From: RGIG2000 sp045594305
GTDB taxonomy: Bacteria; Bacillota; Clostridia; Oscillospirales; CAG-272
Length of the DNA stretch: 64,000 nt
NCBI GenBank assembly: GCA_045594305.1
Contig: JAZNYH010000078.1
Coordinates: forward strand, 13,056 to 77,055
Direction of reading: 5' to 3'
Every line of letters begins with the position of its first letter. Position 1 is the stretch's first letter. A program made the translations under genes and the position numbers. Of the stretch, positions 41,084-49,861 are shown one piece after another. The notes beneath the pieces are model-generated. The model did no database searches and was not told the origin of the DNA. It saw only the letters and a list, made by a program, of their open reading frames with translations.

Positions 41084-43672
41084 ATGACAGATTATAAAAG
41101 GGGACTAACAAGCGAGGAGGTAGCAAGGTCACGAGAAAGGCACGGCTCAAACGAGATAGTAACGCAAAGCAGAGTAGGCTTTTTTCGCTCCTTTCTTTCA
41201 AACCTCTCCGATCCAATAATAAGAATACTAATAGTAGCAATTTTCATAAATATAATCTTTATGTTTCCAAAAATAAATTGGTTCGAGGTGGGCGGAATAG
41301 CAACATCTGTGCTGATTTCAACCCTTGTCTCCACCCTTTCGGAGTTTTCGAGTGGAAACGCCCTTGAACGCTTAAAAAACGAAACAAGTAGCACCCTGTG
41401 TAGAGTACGCCGAGAGGGAGAGCTAATAGAAATCCCAAGCACCGAGGTTGTTGTAGGGGATATAGTCGTGCTTAACGCAGGAGAGCGAGTTTACGCCGAT
41501 ATGAGGCTGATAGGCGGAGAGGTGTCACTTGATGAGTCCTCACTAACGGGCGAGAGTGCCGAGGTGAAAAAGCAGATAGGAGAAACAGCCCTTAGAGGTA
41601 GCCTTGTCCTTTCAGGCTATGCAGAGTGTCAAATCGAGGCAGTGGGTGAGCATACATATTACGGAGCAGTAGCCTCAGAGCTTAGCCAAAGCACACGCCC
41701 AAGTCCCTTAAAGCATAGACTTTCACGCCTCGCAAGGAGTATAAGCATAATCGGCTACATAGCCTCGGCACTAATAGCCCTTGCATATCTATTTAATGTC
41801 TTTTTTATAGATAGTAAAATGGTTATGAGCGAGGTGCTTATAAAGCTTAGCGACATAAGGCTCGTGCTATCAAGCCTTCTCAACGCTCTAACTCTTGCCG
41901 TATCAATAATTGTCGTAGCAGTTCCCGAGGGGCTTCCTATGATGATAACAGTCGTTCTTTGCTCAAAAATGAAGAGTATGATGAGCGATGGAGTGGTTGT
42001 AAGAAAGCTTGTTGGAATAGAAACCTCGGGTAGCTTAAATATTCTTTTCACCGATAAAACAGGAACAATAACCGAGGGCAGACTAAGACCAAAGGGCATA
42101 TACCTTGCTGATGGTAGCAGATTTTTCTCACTAAGGGATATGAAGGGGTGCGAGGCGTATAAAAAGCACCTCACCCTGTGTGCAGGGTATTGTAATAGTG
42201 CCGAGTATAATGGCAGAGAGGCAATAGGCTCAGATGCTACCGATAGAGCGATTAGAGAGCTTGTAAAAAACGACCTTCCAAGGGCAACTCTAATATCAAA
42301 AGAGCCGTTTGATAGCACAAAAAAGTATATGCGTGTGAGGGTTAGAATAGATGGTGAGGAAAGACTTCTTATCAAGGGTGCACCCGAGGCTCTTGTCGAT
42401 AAATGCACCACTTATCTAAGCAAAAATGGCGAGATGTGTCCGTTAAAGGCTAAGGAAAGCGTCTTAAAGCAGTTAAAGGAGCTGACCAGCTCATCATATC
42501 GAGTAGTGGCACTTGCAACGGGCAAGAGTGATAGTGAGCTAAGCCTCATAGGGCTTGTTGCAATTCGTGACAAAATTAGAAAGGACGCCCCCTCAGCAGT
42601 AAGAGAGGTCACCCAAGCGGGTGTTGGCGTGGTTATGATAACGGGAGATAACAAGGATACAGCCGAGGCAATAGCGAAGGAATGTGGAATTATCTCACCC
42701 TTGACAAAAAGAACACTCGTTTTAACCTCTGACACTCTTTCCAATATGACCGATAGCGAGATTGCACAGCTTTTGCCAAGCCTTGCAGTAGTCGCAAGAG
42801 CACTCCCAACCGATAAAAGCCGTCTTGTTAGAATAGCACAAGGCGAGGGACTTGTGGTTGGAATGACGGGTGATGGAATAAACGACGCATCGTCGTTAAA
42901 ATCAGCAGATGTAGGCTTTGCAATGGGCTCAGGCACCGATGTTGCAAAGGAGGCAAGCGACATTGTAATCACCGATAATAGCCTTTCCTCAATAGTAAAG
43001 GCAATTCTTTATGGAAGAGCAATCTTTTCATCAATAAGAAAATTCATTCTCTTTCAGCTCACTATGAATTTAGGAGCAGTAGGCATTTCCCTCATAGGAC
43101 CATTTATTGGTATTGATAGCCCCGTAACGGTTAGCCAAATGCTATGGGTAAATATCATTATGGATACCCTTGGAGCACTCGCATTTGCATCAGAGCCAGC
43201 CGAGGCAGAGCTTATGAAGGAAAAGCCGAAATCAAGAGATGAGCCACTCATATCAAGACCTATGCTAAGTCGAATTATAGCAACAGGTGTCTATATTCTT
43301 GCACTTAGCGTGTGGTTTTTAAAGAGCGATATGTCATCAATGCTCCTTTTGAAGGCAAGTGAGGAGTATATTCTTAGTGCCTTCTTCTGTATGTTCATAT
43401 TTACAGGAATATTTGTAATGTTCACCTCACGAACGACAAGGATAAACCTGCTTTGCCACCTTGGAAAAAATAAATCCTTTATTTTCATAATGCTACTTAT
43501 ATCAATTGTGCAAATGGGGCTTGTATACATAGGCGGAGAGGTGTTTAGAGCAGTGCCACTTGCCCTACACGACCTAATTGTGGTTATTCTTGTGTCGTTT
43601 AGCGTTGTGGTGTTTGATTTTGTAAGGAAGCTTCTTGTCTCGCTTCGCATAAAGCGAAGGCAAGGTGAATAA
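41084..43672 (+). CDS. Cation-translocating P-type ATPase, Ca2+ type
   Basis: 862 residues, close to the bacterial SERCA/PMCA-like pumps. The phosphorylated residue is Asp324 in FTDKTGTITEG, the actuator loop is SLTGESAEVKK, and the hinge is VGMTGDGINDASSLKSADVG. The helix-4 block VVAVPEGLPMMITV matches the Ca2+-site region of PMCA-type ATPases. Ten membrane segments are expected: two pairs before and a group of six after the cytosolic domains. It should pump Ca2+ (or a similar divalent cation) out of the cytoplasm using ATP. RBS AAGGAAAGGAA 6-7 bases before the ATG. It lies directly before a gene encoding an S1-domain protein, 56 bases away, so the two could be one transcript. Confidence 0.93.
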   Translation: MTDYKRGLTSEEVARSRERHGSNEIVTQSRVGFFRSFLSNLSDPIIRILIVAIFINIIFMFPKINWFEVGGIATSVLISTLVSTLSEFSSGNALERLKNETSSTLCRVRREGELIEIPSTEVVVGDIVVLNAGERVYADMRLIGGEVSLDESSLTGESAEVKKQIGETALRGSLVLSGYAECQIEAVGEHTYYGAVASELSQSTRPSPLKHRLSRLARSISIIGYIASALIALAYLFNVFFIDSKMVMSEVLIKLSDIRLVLSSLLNALTLAVSIIVVAVPEGLPMMITVVLCSKMKSMMSDGVVVRKLVGIETSGSLNILFTDKTGTITEGRLRPKGIYLADGSRFFSLRDMKGCEAYKKHLTLCAGYCNSAEYNGREAIGSDATDRAIRELVKNDLPRATLISKEPFDSTKKYMRVRVRIDGEERLLIKGAPEALVDKCTTYLSKNGEMCPLKAKESVLKQLKELTSSSYRVVALATGKSDSELSLIGLVAIRDKIRKDAPSAVREVTQAGVGVVMITGDNKDTAEAIAKECGIISPLTKRTLVLTSDTLSNMTDSEIAQLLPSLAVVARALPTDKSRLVRIAQGEGLVVGMTGDGINDASSLKSADVGFAMGSGTDVAKEASDIVITDNSLSSIVKAILYGRAIFSSIRKFILFQLTMNLGAVGISLIGPFIGIDSPVTVSQMLWVNIIMDTLGALAFASEPAEAELMKEKPKSRDEPLISRPMLSRIIATGVYILALSVWFLKSDMSSMLLLKASEEYILSAFFCMFIFTGIFVMFTSRTTRINLLCHLGKNKSFIFIMLLISIVQMGLVYIGGEVFRAVPLALHDLIVVILVSFSVVVFDFVRKLLVSLRIKRRQGE

Positions 43673-43682
43673 AATAAAATGC

Positions 43683-43708
43683 ACGAGGGAGAGGTAGTGC
43701 CCTCGTAT
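43683..43708 (+). other. Intercistronic hairpin before the S1-domain gene
   Basis: ACGAGGG / CCCTCGT stem with a 10-base loop (AGAGGTAGTG). No T run follows; it may be a processing or regulatory hairpin between the ATPase and the S1-domain gene. Confidence 0.4.
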
Positions 43709-43728
43709 TAAAATTGGAGGAAATAAAA

Positions 43729-44664
43729 ATGCCTAATAATAAATACCTTCCCGAGGGCTCACTAATTGGAACAGCCGAAAATAACGAATACACATCAAGC
43801 CTTTATGGACTTGAAAAGGCAAGACAAGAGGGCAAAATCTTAGAGGGAATTGTATCAATGTGCGATAGCGATACATACACGCTCCATGTAGACCTTTGTG
43901 GTATAGACGGAATAATCGAAAGGAGTGAGGCTCTTTATGGCGAGGAGATAAAGGATATCGCAATAATAACCAGAGTAGGAAAGCCGGTTGCCTTTAAGGT
44001 GCTTCAGGTGGTTGCCTCATCAAGGGAGCGTCCCTATGTGATTCTCTCACGCAAGGAGGCTCAAAGAGAGTGTATGAGGGAATACCTTCTTGACCTAATC
44101 GCAGGCGATATAATCCCTGCAAGAGTGACACACCTTGAGCCCTTTGGAGCATTTGTCGATGTAGGCTGTGGAATCGCATCGCTTATGTCAGTTGATGCAA
44201 TCTCAGTTTCAAGGATACCAAGTCCGGCAGAACGCTTTGCTTTAAGAGAGCAGATAAAGGTTGTTGTAAGAAGTATAGATTACGATACGGGAAGAATATA
44301 TACCTCAACAAGAGAGCTGTTTGGCACTTGGGAGGAAAACGCCTCGAAATTTGCCGTAGGTCAAACCGTGTCAGGCATAATACGAAGCGTAGAGAGCTAT
44401 GGAGTTTTTGTCGAGCTTGCACCAAACCTCGCAGGACTCGCAGAGCTAAGAGAGGGCGTGCAGGCAGGGCAGAGCTGTGCCGTATATATAAAGAGCATCG
44501 TTCCCGAGAAAATGAAAATCAAGCTCGTTATAATCGACTCCTACGACTCTGTCACCCCACGCAAGAGACCAGAGTATTTTGTCGACACAAATAAGGTCGA
44601 GCACATAAGCTATTGGAAATACTCCCCCGACTCGTGCGACAGAATAATAGAAAGCGTTTTCTAA
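43729..44664 (+). CDS. S1 RNA-binding protein with three S1-like domains
   Basis: 311 residues. Three OB-fold S1 regions are seen: about 35-100 (GKILEGIVSMCDSDTYTLHV, divergent), about 125-195 (GDIIPARVTHLEPFGAFVDV, typical) and about 210-275 (GQTVSGIIRSVESYGVFVEL, typical). A C-terminal tail of about 35 residues follows. Clostridia and bacilli carry shorter S1 proteins of this kind that bind RNA, besides the S1 repeats fused to IspH at 375-2411. The start is placed at the ATG 43729 rather than the TTG at 43714, because GGAGGA at 43716-43721 is well placed for it. The terminator at 44667-44696 follows. Confidence 0.85.
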   Translation: MPNNKYLPEGSLIGTAENNEYTSSLYGLEKARQEGKILEGIVSMCDSDTYTLHVDLCGIDGIIERSEALYGEEIKDIAIITRVGKPVAFKVLQVVASSRERPYVILSRKEAQRECMREYLLDLIAGDIIPARVTHLEPFGAFVDVGCGIASLMSVDAISVSRIPSPAERFALREQIKVVVRSIDYDTGRIYTSTRELFGTWEENASKFAVGQTVSGIIRSVESYGVFVELAPNLAGLAELREGVQAGQSCAVYIKSIVPEKMKIKLVIIDSYDSVTPRKRPEYFVDTNKVEHISYWKYSPDSCDRIIESVF

Positions 44665-44666
44665 AC

Positions 44667-44696
44667 AAAAAAAGACGGATTTAATCCGTCTTTTTT
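44667..44696. terminator. Bidirectional terminator between the S1-domain and histidine kinase genes
   Basis: AAAGACGGAT / ATCCGTCTTT stem with TTA loop and T runs on both strands. Confidence 0.9.
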
Positions 44697-44697
44697 A

Positions 44698-46326
44698 TTA
44701 TTCCTCATCAGGTGTGCCGCTTGAAGCACCATCATCGGTTATAGGCTCCTTAGTGGAGTCCTCGGCATTTTCTGCCTCATCATATAGAGAGGTCGAGCCG
44801 GTATCAAGCATAAAGCTTTCAACCTTAGGCACTCTTCTTTCAATATCAACCACCTTTAATTCAAACCAGAAGGTGCTACCCTCACCAACCTCACTTGAAA
44901 CACCAAAGCGAGAGTTATGAAGAAGTAGAATATTTTTAACAATTGAAAGACCAAGACCTGTGCCTATTTTAGCCCTTGTGTGAACCTTGTCAACCTTAAA
45001 ATATCTGTCCCAAATAAGAGGTAAATCCTCATCGCTTATACCAACACCCGTGTCAGTTACTGAAATTCTAACAACATCATCAGTAAGCGATTGTGTAACA
45101 CGCACACGCTTGTCAGGACCTGTGTAGTTAATTGCATTGTTTATAAGATTATATACAACCTGAAGAATACGCACCTCATCAGCCATAACAAAGACATCCT
45201 CTCTTTGGTCAAAGGTAACAATATAACCATTATGAGAGATAAGATGCTCATATCTTTCGATTGATTTTCTAACAATATCAGTAAGGTTTATTTTTTGAAG
45301 CTCAAGCTTTTGTGTTCCCGATTGTAGCTTGGAAACATTGAGTAGATCGTTAACAAGAGAGGAGAGGCGTGCAGTTTCATCTATGATAACCTGCATATTC
45401 TCGGGAGTGTTCTCACCAGGCAAGTCACGCATAACCTCACTATAACCCGAAATCATCGTAAGAGGAGTTCTAAGGTCGTGAGAAATGTTAGCGATAAGAT
45501 CCTTTTGAAGCTTGTCAAGCTTAGAAAGCTCGGACACGGCATAGTTAAGCGTCTTAGCAAGCTCAATCGACTCAATCGTTCCCTTTTCCTCAAAGCGAAC
45601 CTCGTAATTTCCACGAGCAAGCTCCTTTGCCTTGTTATTTATATCAATGATAGGAGCGGACATATGCTTAGATACAAAGTACGCCACAATAAACGCCGCA
45701 AAAATCATAAAAATTGATATAACAACAAGCTGAGCACGAATTGTTCTTACAGTTGAATCAATCGGCTGAATAGAGGAGTTGAAAATGATAAGCATTGTTT
45801 CACCCTGCGCATTAGTAGTGGTAGCAACGCTTATGATATGGTCATTTTCAAGCTTGGGCACATTGCCCTTAAAATTATCGGGATTAAAATTAGGATTGTC
45901 CACCTTATCCTTTTCGATAATTTCTACATAATAGCCATCGTTCTGCTCGGCACGAGAGAACCAATTCTTGTATAAGTCACCATTGTAGCTTATCGAATGT
46001 AGAAAGCAGTCAAACTCGTCATTGTGAACATCACACCCATCAATTACAATAAAGCCCTTAGAGGCGTTTACAACCTTTATACAGGCATTATGATAATCGG
46101 ATAGGTTAGACACAAGAGAGCCAATATCCCCATTGTCAATGTTTTCGCTAATATCATTACTCGCTTGATAAGAGGCGAACTTCTTTACATACTCGTAAAA
46201 CTTAGATAAGAATACAGTTTGCGTAAGCCATAGAATTATGAGCATAAGCAAAATTAGCGAAAGCATTGCTATAAATATCTTAGCACCAATTGTGCCAAAG
46301 GCAGATTTTCTTCTTATTTTACTCAT
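44698..46326 (-). CDS. Sensor histidine kinase with HAMP domain
   Basis: 542 residues. Two membrane helices (about 16-38 and 199-218) frame an extracytoplasmic sensor of about 160 residues. A HAMP linker follows (about 219-270), then HisKA with the phosphorylated His283 (ISHDLRTPLTMISGYSE) and the ATPase domain with VRISVTDTGVGISDEDL and GTGLGLSIVKNIL. The C-terminal tail (about 500-542) is acidic and rich in Glu, Asp and Thr. Its ATGA overlap with the preceding response regulator shows that the pair is co-translated. The downstream S1/HtrA context suggests envelope-stress sensing; the ligand is not known. Confidence 0.94.
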   Translation of the reverse strand: MSKIRRKSAFGTIGAKIFIAMLSLILLMLIILWLTQTVFLSKFYEYVKKFASYQASNDISENIDNGDIGSLVSNLSDYHNACIKVVNASKGFIVIDGCDVHNDEFDCFLHSISYNGDLYKNWFSRAEQNDGYYVEIIEKDKVDNPNFNPDNFKGNVPKLENDHIISVATTTNAQGETMLIIFNSSIQPIDSTVRTIRAQLVVISIFMIFAAFIVAYFVSKHMSAPIIDINNKAKELARGNYEVRFEEKGTIESIELAKTLNYAVSELSKLDKLQKDLIANISHDLRTPLTMISGYSEVMRDLPGENTPENMQVIIDETARLSSLVNDLLNVSKLQSGTQKLELQKINLTDIVRKSIERYEHLISHNGYIVTFDQREDVFVMADEVRILQVVYNLINNAINYTGPDKRVRVTQSLTDDVVRISVTDTGVGISDEDLPLIWDRYFKVDKVHTRAKIGTGLGLSIVKNILLLHNSRFGVSSEVGEGSTFWFELKVVDIERRVPKVESFMLDTGSTSLYDEAENAEDSTKEPITDDGASSGTPDEE

Positions 46327-47015
46327 TCTTTATACTCAAAGCGATAACCGACGCCACGGATAGTAACAATAAAATCAGCGTATTGACCAAGGCTCTTGCG
46401 AAGAATTTTGATATGTGTATCAAGGGTTCTATCATCGCCAAAGAAATCGTAGCCCCAAACATCGGACAAAAGCTTGTCACGAGTAAGAGCGATATTCTTA
46501 TTTCTAAGCATATAGAAGAAAAGGTCGTATTCCTTGGGTGACATATCTACTCTTTGACCATCGACATAAACAATTCTTGCAGTGAAATCTACAACAAGAC
46601 CGCCCTCAGCCATGCTCAAAACCTCGTTTGTAGGCTCAGCGGGCTTTTCGTTAGCCCTTGAACGCTTCAAAATAGCGTCAACTCTAAGCATAAGCTCCTT
46701 TGGAGAGAAGGGCTTTATAACATAATCATCAATGCCAATCTCAAAGCCATTTATCTTGTCGTATTCCTCGCCCCTTGCAGAGAGCATAATGATAGGAACA
46801 TTAGAAAACTTTCTAATCTCACGACAAGCAGAAAAGCCGTCAAGCTCTGGCATCATAATATCCATAATAACTATGTCATAATGGTTGCTTTTAAGCTCCA
46901 TAAGAGCCTCCATACCATTAGATGCCTCTGTGACAGAGTGACCTTCAAATTCTGCATATTTACGAATGAGCTTTCTAATCATTTCCTCATCGTCTGTAAT
47001 AAGTATATTATACAT
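46323..47015 (-). CDS. Response regulator, OmpR/PhoB type
   Basis: 230 residues. Receiver domain with phosphorylated Asp52 (IVIMDIMMPELDG), Asp8/Asp9 (ITDDEEM) and the switch Thr/Ser region (PIIMLSARGEEYDK); C-terminal winged helix of OmpR type with the block LTRDKLLSDVWGYDF and DTHIKILRKSLG. It overlaps the histidine kinase gene by 4 bases, is preceded by GAGGTGAT and has its own strong promoter. The HtrA gene lies upstream on the same strand but is separated by a hairpin and this promoter; regulation of htrA by the pair is an inference. Confidence 0.95.
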   Translation of the reverse strand: MYNILITDDEEMIRKLIRKYAEFEGHSVTEASNGMEALMELKSNHYDIVIMDIMMPELDGFSACREIRKFSNVPIIMLSARGEEYDKINGFEIGIDDYVIKPFSPKELMLRVDAILKRSRANEKPAEPTNEVLSMAEGGLVVDFTARIVYVDGQRVDMSPKEYDLFFYMLRNKNIALTRDKLLSDVWGYDFFGDDRTLDTHIKILRKSLGQYADFIVTIRGVGYRFEYKE

Positions 47016-47035
47016 AAATATATCACCTCATAAAA

Positions 47036-47064
47036 ATAATATCATACAATATGTAAAATGTCAA
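47036..47064 (-). promoter_or_regulatory. Promoter of the response regulator/histidine kinase operon
   Basis: Minus strand TTGACA, 17-base spacer, TATTAT, 21 bases before the ATG. Confidence 0.8.
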
Positions 47065-47079
47065 GCGTGATAGGGAGAA

Positions 47080-47107
47080 AATGCGGCACTTGAAGGGGTG
47101 CCGCATT
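47080..47107 (-). terminator. Hairpin after the HtrA gene, probable terminator
   Basis: AATGCGGCAC / GTGCCGCATT stem with an 8-base loop; on the minus strand TTTT follows. A second short palindrome, GACTGCT-G-AGCAGTC, lies at 47113-47127. Confidence 0.6.
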
Positions 47108-47156
47108 GGTGGTGACTGCTGAGCAGTCTATATAAAAAGGAGAGAGATAATGCAAA

Positions 47157-48377
47157 TTAAGGCTTTTGATATACGGTAAGGGTTACATCTAAGAACTCAT
47201 TACCACGCCTAATTGAGGCTGTAATGGTGTCACCAGGGCGAAGAGCTCTCAAAACCTCTCTAACGCCTTGAACCGATGAAATATCAACGCCATTAAGGGA
47301 AAGAATAACATCCATCTTTTGAAGAACGGAATCGTTATAGCCCTTTTCAAGGTCATGAACATAAACATAAGGAGCGGAGAAGGAATCCTGAGCCTCAGCA
47401 ACAGTAATTCCAAGGAATGAGCCTGCAATTAGATACTCAACAATTTCCTTAGCGTCATTTGAAGGGATAGCAAAGCCAATTCCCTCAACGCCCTCGCCAA
47501 TCGACTTAGCGTTTATTATACCTACAAGCTGTCCCTTCATATTGAAAAGACCACCACCCGAGTTGCCTTGATTTATAGCCGCATTTGTTTGAAGAAGATT
47601 GAAGGTTGTTCCATCAATCACAACCTCACGGTCAAGTGCGCTAATTATACCATTTGTGCAGGTTCCACCAAGCTCGCCGAGAGGATTACCAATAGCGATT
47701 ACCTCTTGACCGAGAATAAGATTGTCGGAGTTGCCGAAATTTACTCCCGTGAGCTTGTCGGTTGTGTTAACCATAAGAACTGCAATGTCACCAAAGGCGT
47801 CAGTGCCACGAACAGTAGTTACAGGATACTCCTTGCCATCAGTTGTTGTAATTGTTATTTTGTCGGATACTACACCAGTAGAGCTTTCTACAACATGTGC
47901 ATTTGTAACCACATAGTAGCCACCATCAACACCGTCTATCTTGTATGAGCCAATGATAACTCCGCTACCAGCACTCTCGCTAACCACCGTTCCGTGGTCG
48001 GAGATTTGAGTTCTTATCTCAACAACGCTATCCTTTACCGCATATATTACCTCTGAATATGTCTTATATTCGGTAACACCATCAGGCGAGGGTGTTGTCG
48101 CAGAGGGATTGACGGGTGTAGAGTTGCTTGTTGGAGTAGAGAATATCATACTATCAATATTCTGCTTGTTTATGTTACTTGTTGAAACCTTTCCAACAAG
48201 AATAAATCCAAAAATAGATGTCAAAAGGATTAAAATTCCAAAAAAGACACAAACCAAGATAATAGCGATATTGCTTGATTTTTGCTTTTGTGGCTGTGGA
48301 TAATATGGATTATAGCCATATCCTAAGCCGTTATTATTGTCATCTTGTGGAAAATTGTTATATATAAAGTCTGCCAC
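47157..48377 (-). CDS. HtrA/DegP-type S1C serine protease, membrane anchored
   Basis: 406 residues with a GTG start (AAAGGAG upstream). Cytoplasmic Asn/Tyr/Pro/Gln-rich head (1-35), one transmembrane helix (about 37-62), a Ser/Thr/Pro linker and a trypsin-like protease domain with the triad His161 (TNAHVVES), Asp197 (FGDIAVLMV) and Ser273 (NQGNSGGGLF). A C-terminal PDZ domain covers about 315-400. The orientation places protease and PDZ outside the cell, where the enzyme should degrade or refold damaged proteins. It lies beside a two-component system, a common arrangement for envelope stress. Confidence 0.95.
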   Translation of the reverse strand: MADFIYNNFPQDDNNNGLGYGYNPYYPQPQKQKSSNIAIILVCVFFGILILLTSIFGFILVGKVSTSNINKQNIDSMIFSTPTSNSTPVNPSATTPSPDGVTEYKTYSEVIYAVKDSVVEIRTQISDHGTVVSESAGSGVIIGSYKIDGVDGGYYVVTNAHVVESSTGVVSDKITITTTDGKEYPVTTVRGTDAFGDIAVLMVNTTDKLTGVNFGNSDNLILGQEVIAIGNPLGELGGTCTNGIISALDREVVIDGTTFNLLQTNAAINQGNSGGGLFNMKGQLVGIINAKSIGEGVEGIGFAIPSNDAKEIVEYLIAGSFLGITVAEAQDSFSAPYVYVHDLEKGYNDSVLQKMDVILSLNGVDISSVQGVREVLRALRPGDTITASIRRGNEFLDVTLTVYQKP

Positions 48378-48476
48378 GAGCTATACTCCTTTCACCTTAC
48401 TGATATTATTTTACAATACGAATGTGACAGTTTTTTGAAGATTGAGAAAAAATTAAATGAAAATCACAAAAAAATC

Positions 48477-48505
48477 TTGCATTTTTTATAATATTATGAT
48501 AGAAT
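48477..48505 (+). promoter_or_regulatory. Promoter of the pheS T-box transcript
   Basis: TTGCAT, 17-base spacer, TAGAAT. Confidence 0.7.
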
Positions 48506-48511
48506 AGCGAA

Positions 48512-48762
48512 TGTAAATGCGATGAAAAAGCTTGCTTTGACAAAAAATCAATATGCAGAGAGGTGCTCCGAGGCTGTAAGAGTGCTTGTTGATATGTCAA
48601 ATGCGTTTCTCTTTGGAGCAGGTCTGCTGAACCATATGTAGGCAGGCACGGGTGTCCCGTTATAGACGAAGGAAGTGCTTGCTTCTAAGGGCCTTATGGC
48701 TGAAAATGGGTGGTACCACGACTTTGCTCGTCCCTGTCTTTATGGCAGGGCGATTTTTGTTT
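48512..48762 (+). promoter_or_regulatory. Phenylalanine T-box leader of pheST
   Basis: T-box core GGGTGGTACCACG near 48708-48720. The specifier triplet TTC at 48607-48609 (phenylalanine) stands before TC TTTGGAG, the same layout as in the Val and Trp leaders. A stem CCCTGTC / GGCAGGG (48732-48750) with a T run serves as terminator. Uncharged tRNA-Phe should promote read-through into pheS. The interval 48763-48809 contains the ribosome binding site GAGAGG and nothing else that I recognise. Confidence 0.94.
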
Positions 48763-48809
48763 TCACCCACACAATGTTGAAAAAATGTAAATATAGAGAG
48801 GAAATCAAA

Positions 48810-49847
48810 ATGAAAGAAAAACTTGAAGCGTTGCTCCGTGATGGAGTAGCAAAAATCCAAGCAACGCAGAGCGAGCTTGCTTTGCAGGAGGTAAAGGCAG
48901 AGCTTCTTGGAAAGCAGGGTAGCGTTACCGAGCTTCTTAAAGAAATTCCAAAGCTCGATGTTTCCCTTCGCCCCGAGGCAGGAAAGGCGATAAACAGAGT
49001 AAAGGAGCTTCTTACCGAGCAAATTGAGACACGCAGAGAGGAGCTTAAATTAAAGGCATCAGAGATAGCTCCCGACTTTGACTGCACACTCCCAGGCATT
49101 GAGCCAAAAATCGGTGGACTTCACCCAATAACCCAAATGTGCTATGACCTAAACGATGCATTCCGTTCAATGGGCTTTGAGGTGTTTAGTGGTCCTGAAA
49201 TCACAAGCGAATATTATGCCTTCGATAACCTAAATTTCCCACCAAACCACCCTGCAAGAGAGAGCATGGATACCTATTGGCTTGAGGGACACGATAGCGG
49301 AGAGGCAAACGAAAAGCTTTGTCTTCGTCCTCACCTAACAGGCGATAGCGTTCGCTATATGCAGACACATAAGCCACCATATCGCTTTGTATACCCAGGT
49401 AGAGTTTATAGAAATGAAACAACTGATGCCCGTCACGAGCGTGCATTCTTCCAATACGAGGCTCTTATCGTGGATAAGGACTTTACCTACACAGCAGGAA
49501 AGGTAATGATTAAGAGCATTCTTTCAAAGGTGTTTGGTAGAGATGTGCCAGTAAGAATGAGAGCAGGCTTCTTCCCATTTGTTGAGCCAGGCTTTGAAAT
49601 TGATATGGGCTGTCTTGTATGTAATGGTAAGGGCTGTAGCGTTTGCAAGCATGTAGGCTGGATTGAAATTATGCCAGGTGGCACACCACATCCAAATGTA
49701 CTTCGTGCAGCAGGGCTTGATCCCGATGAATATACAGGCTTCTATGTAAACATAGGACTTGATAGACTTGTAATGATGCGTTATGGTGTTGATGATGTTC
49801 GTCTTTTCCATAGCACCGACCTTCGCTTCTTGAAGCAGTTCCGTTAA
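48810..49847 (+). CDS. pheS: Phenylalanine--tRNA ligase alpha subunit
   Basis: 345 residues, normal PheS length. N-terminal coiled coil (about 1-90) followed by the class II catalytic core with motif 2 in HPARESMDTYW and motif 3 in YVNIGLDRLVMMRYGVDDVR. Also seen are TTDARHERAFFQYE and SVCKHVGWIEIMPGG. It forms an alpha2-beta2 enzyme with PheT and charges tRNA-Phe. The start at 48810 follows GAGAGGAAAT; the upstream open frame from 48675 lies inside the T-box leader and is rejected. The gene is 14 bases before pheT. Confidence 0.97.
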   Translation: MKEKLEALLRDGVAKIQATQSELALQEVKAELLGKQGSVTELLKEIPKLDVSLRPEAGKAINRVKELLTEQIETRREELKLKASEIAPDFDCTLPGIEPKIGGLHPITQMCYDLNDAFRSMGFEVFSGPEITSEYYAFDNLNFPPNHPARESMDTYWLEGHDSGEANEKLCLRPHLTGDSVRYMQTHKPPYRFVYPGRVYRNETTDARHERAFFQYEALIVDKDFTYTAGKVMIKSILSKVFGRDVPVRMRAGFFPFVEPGFEIDMGCLVCNGKGCSVCKHVGWIEIMPGGTPHPNVLRAAGLDPDEYTGFYVNIGLDRLVMMRYGVDDVRLFHSTDLRFLKQFR

Positions 49848-49861
49848 GAGGGGGTAAGAAA

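Noticed and set aside
41755..42411. Minus-strand open frame opposite the P-type ATPase
   Set aside because: The ATPase frame carries all catalytic motifs; the antisense frame is low-complexity Ser/Leu/Thr.
47148..47179. Short plus-strand ORF after GGAGAGAG, coding nine residues (MQIKAFDIR)
   Set aside because: It overlaps the end of htrA on the other strand and has no promoter or downstream gene to serve; probably chance.
48675..48809. N-terminal extension of the pheS frame
   Set aside because: It would translate through the T-box antiterminator and terminator; the ATG at 48810 has its own ribosome binding site.
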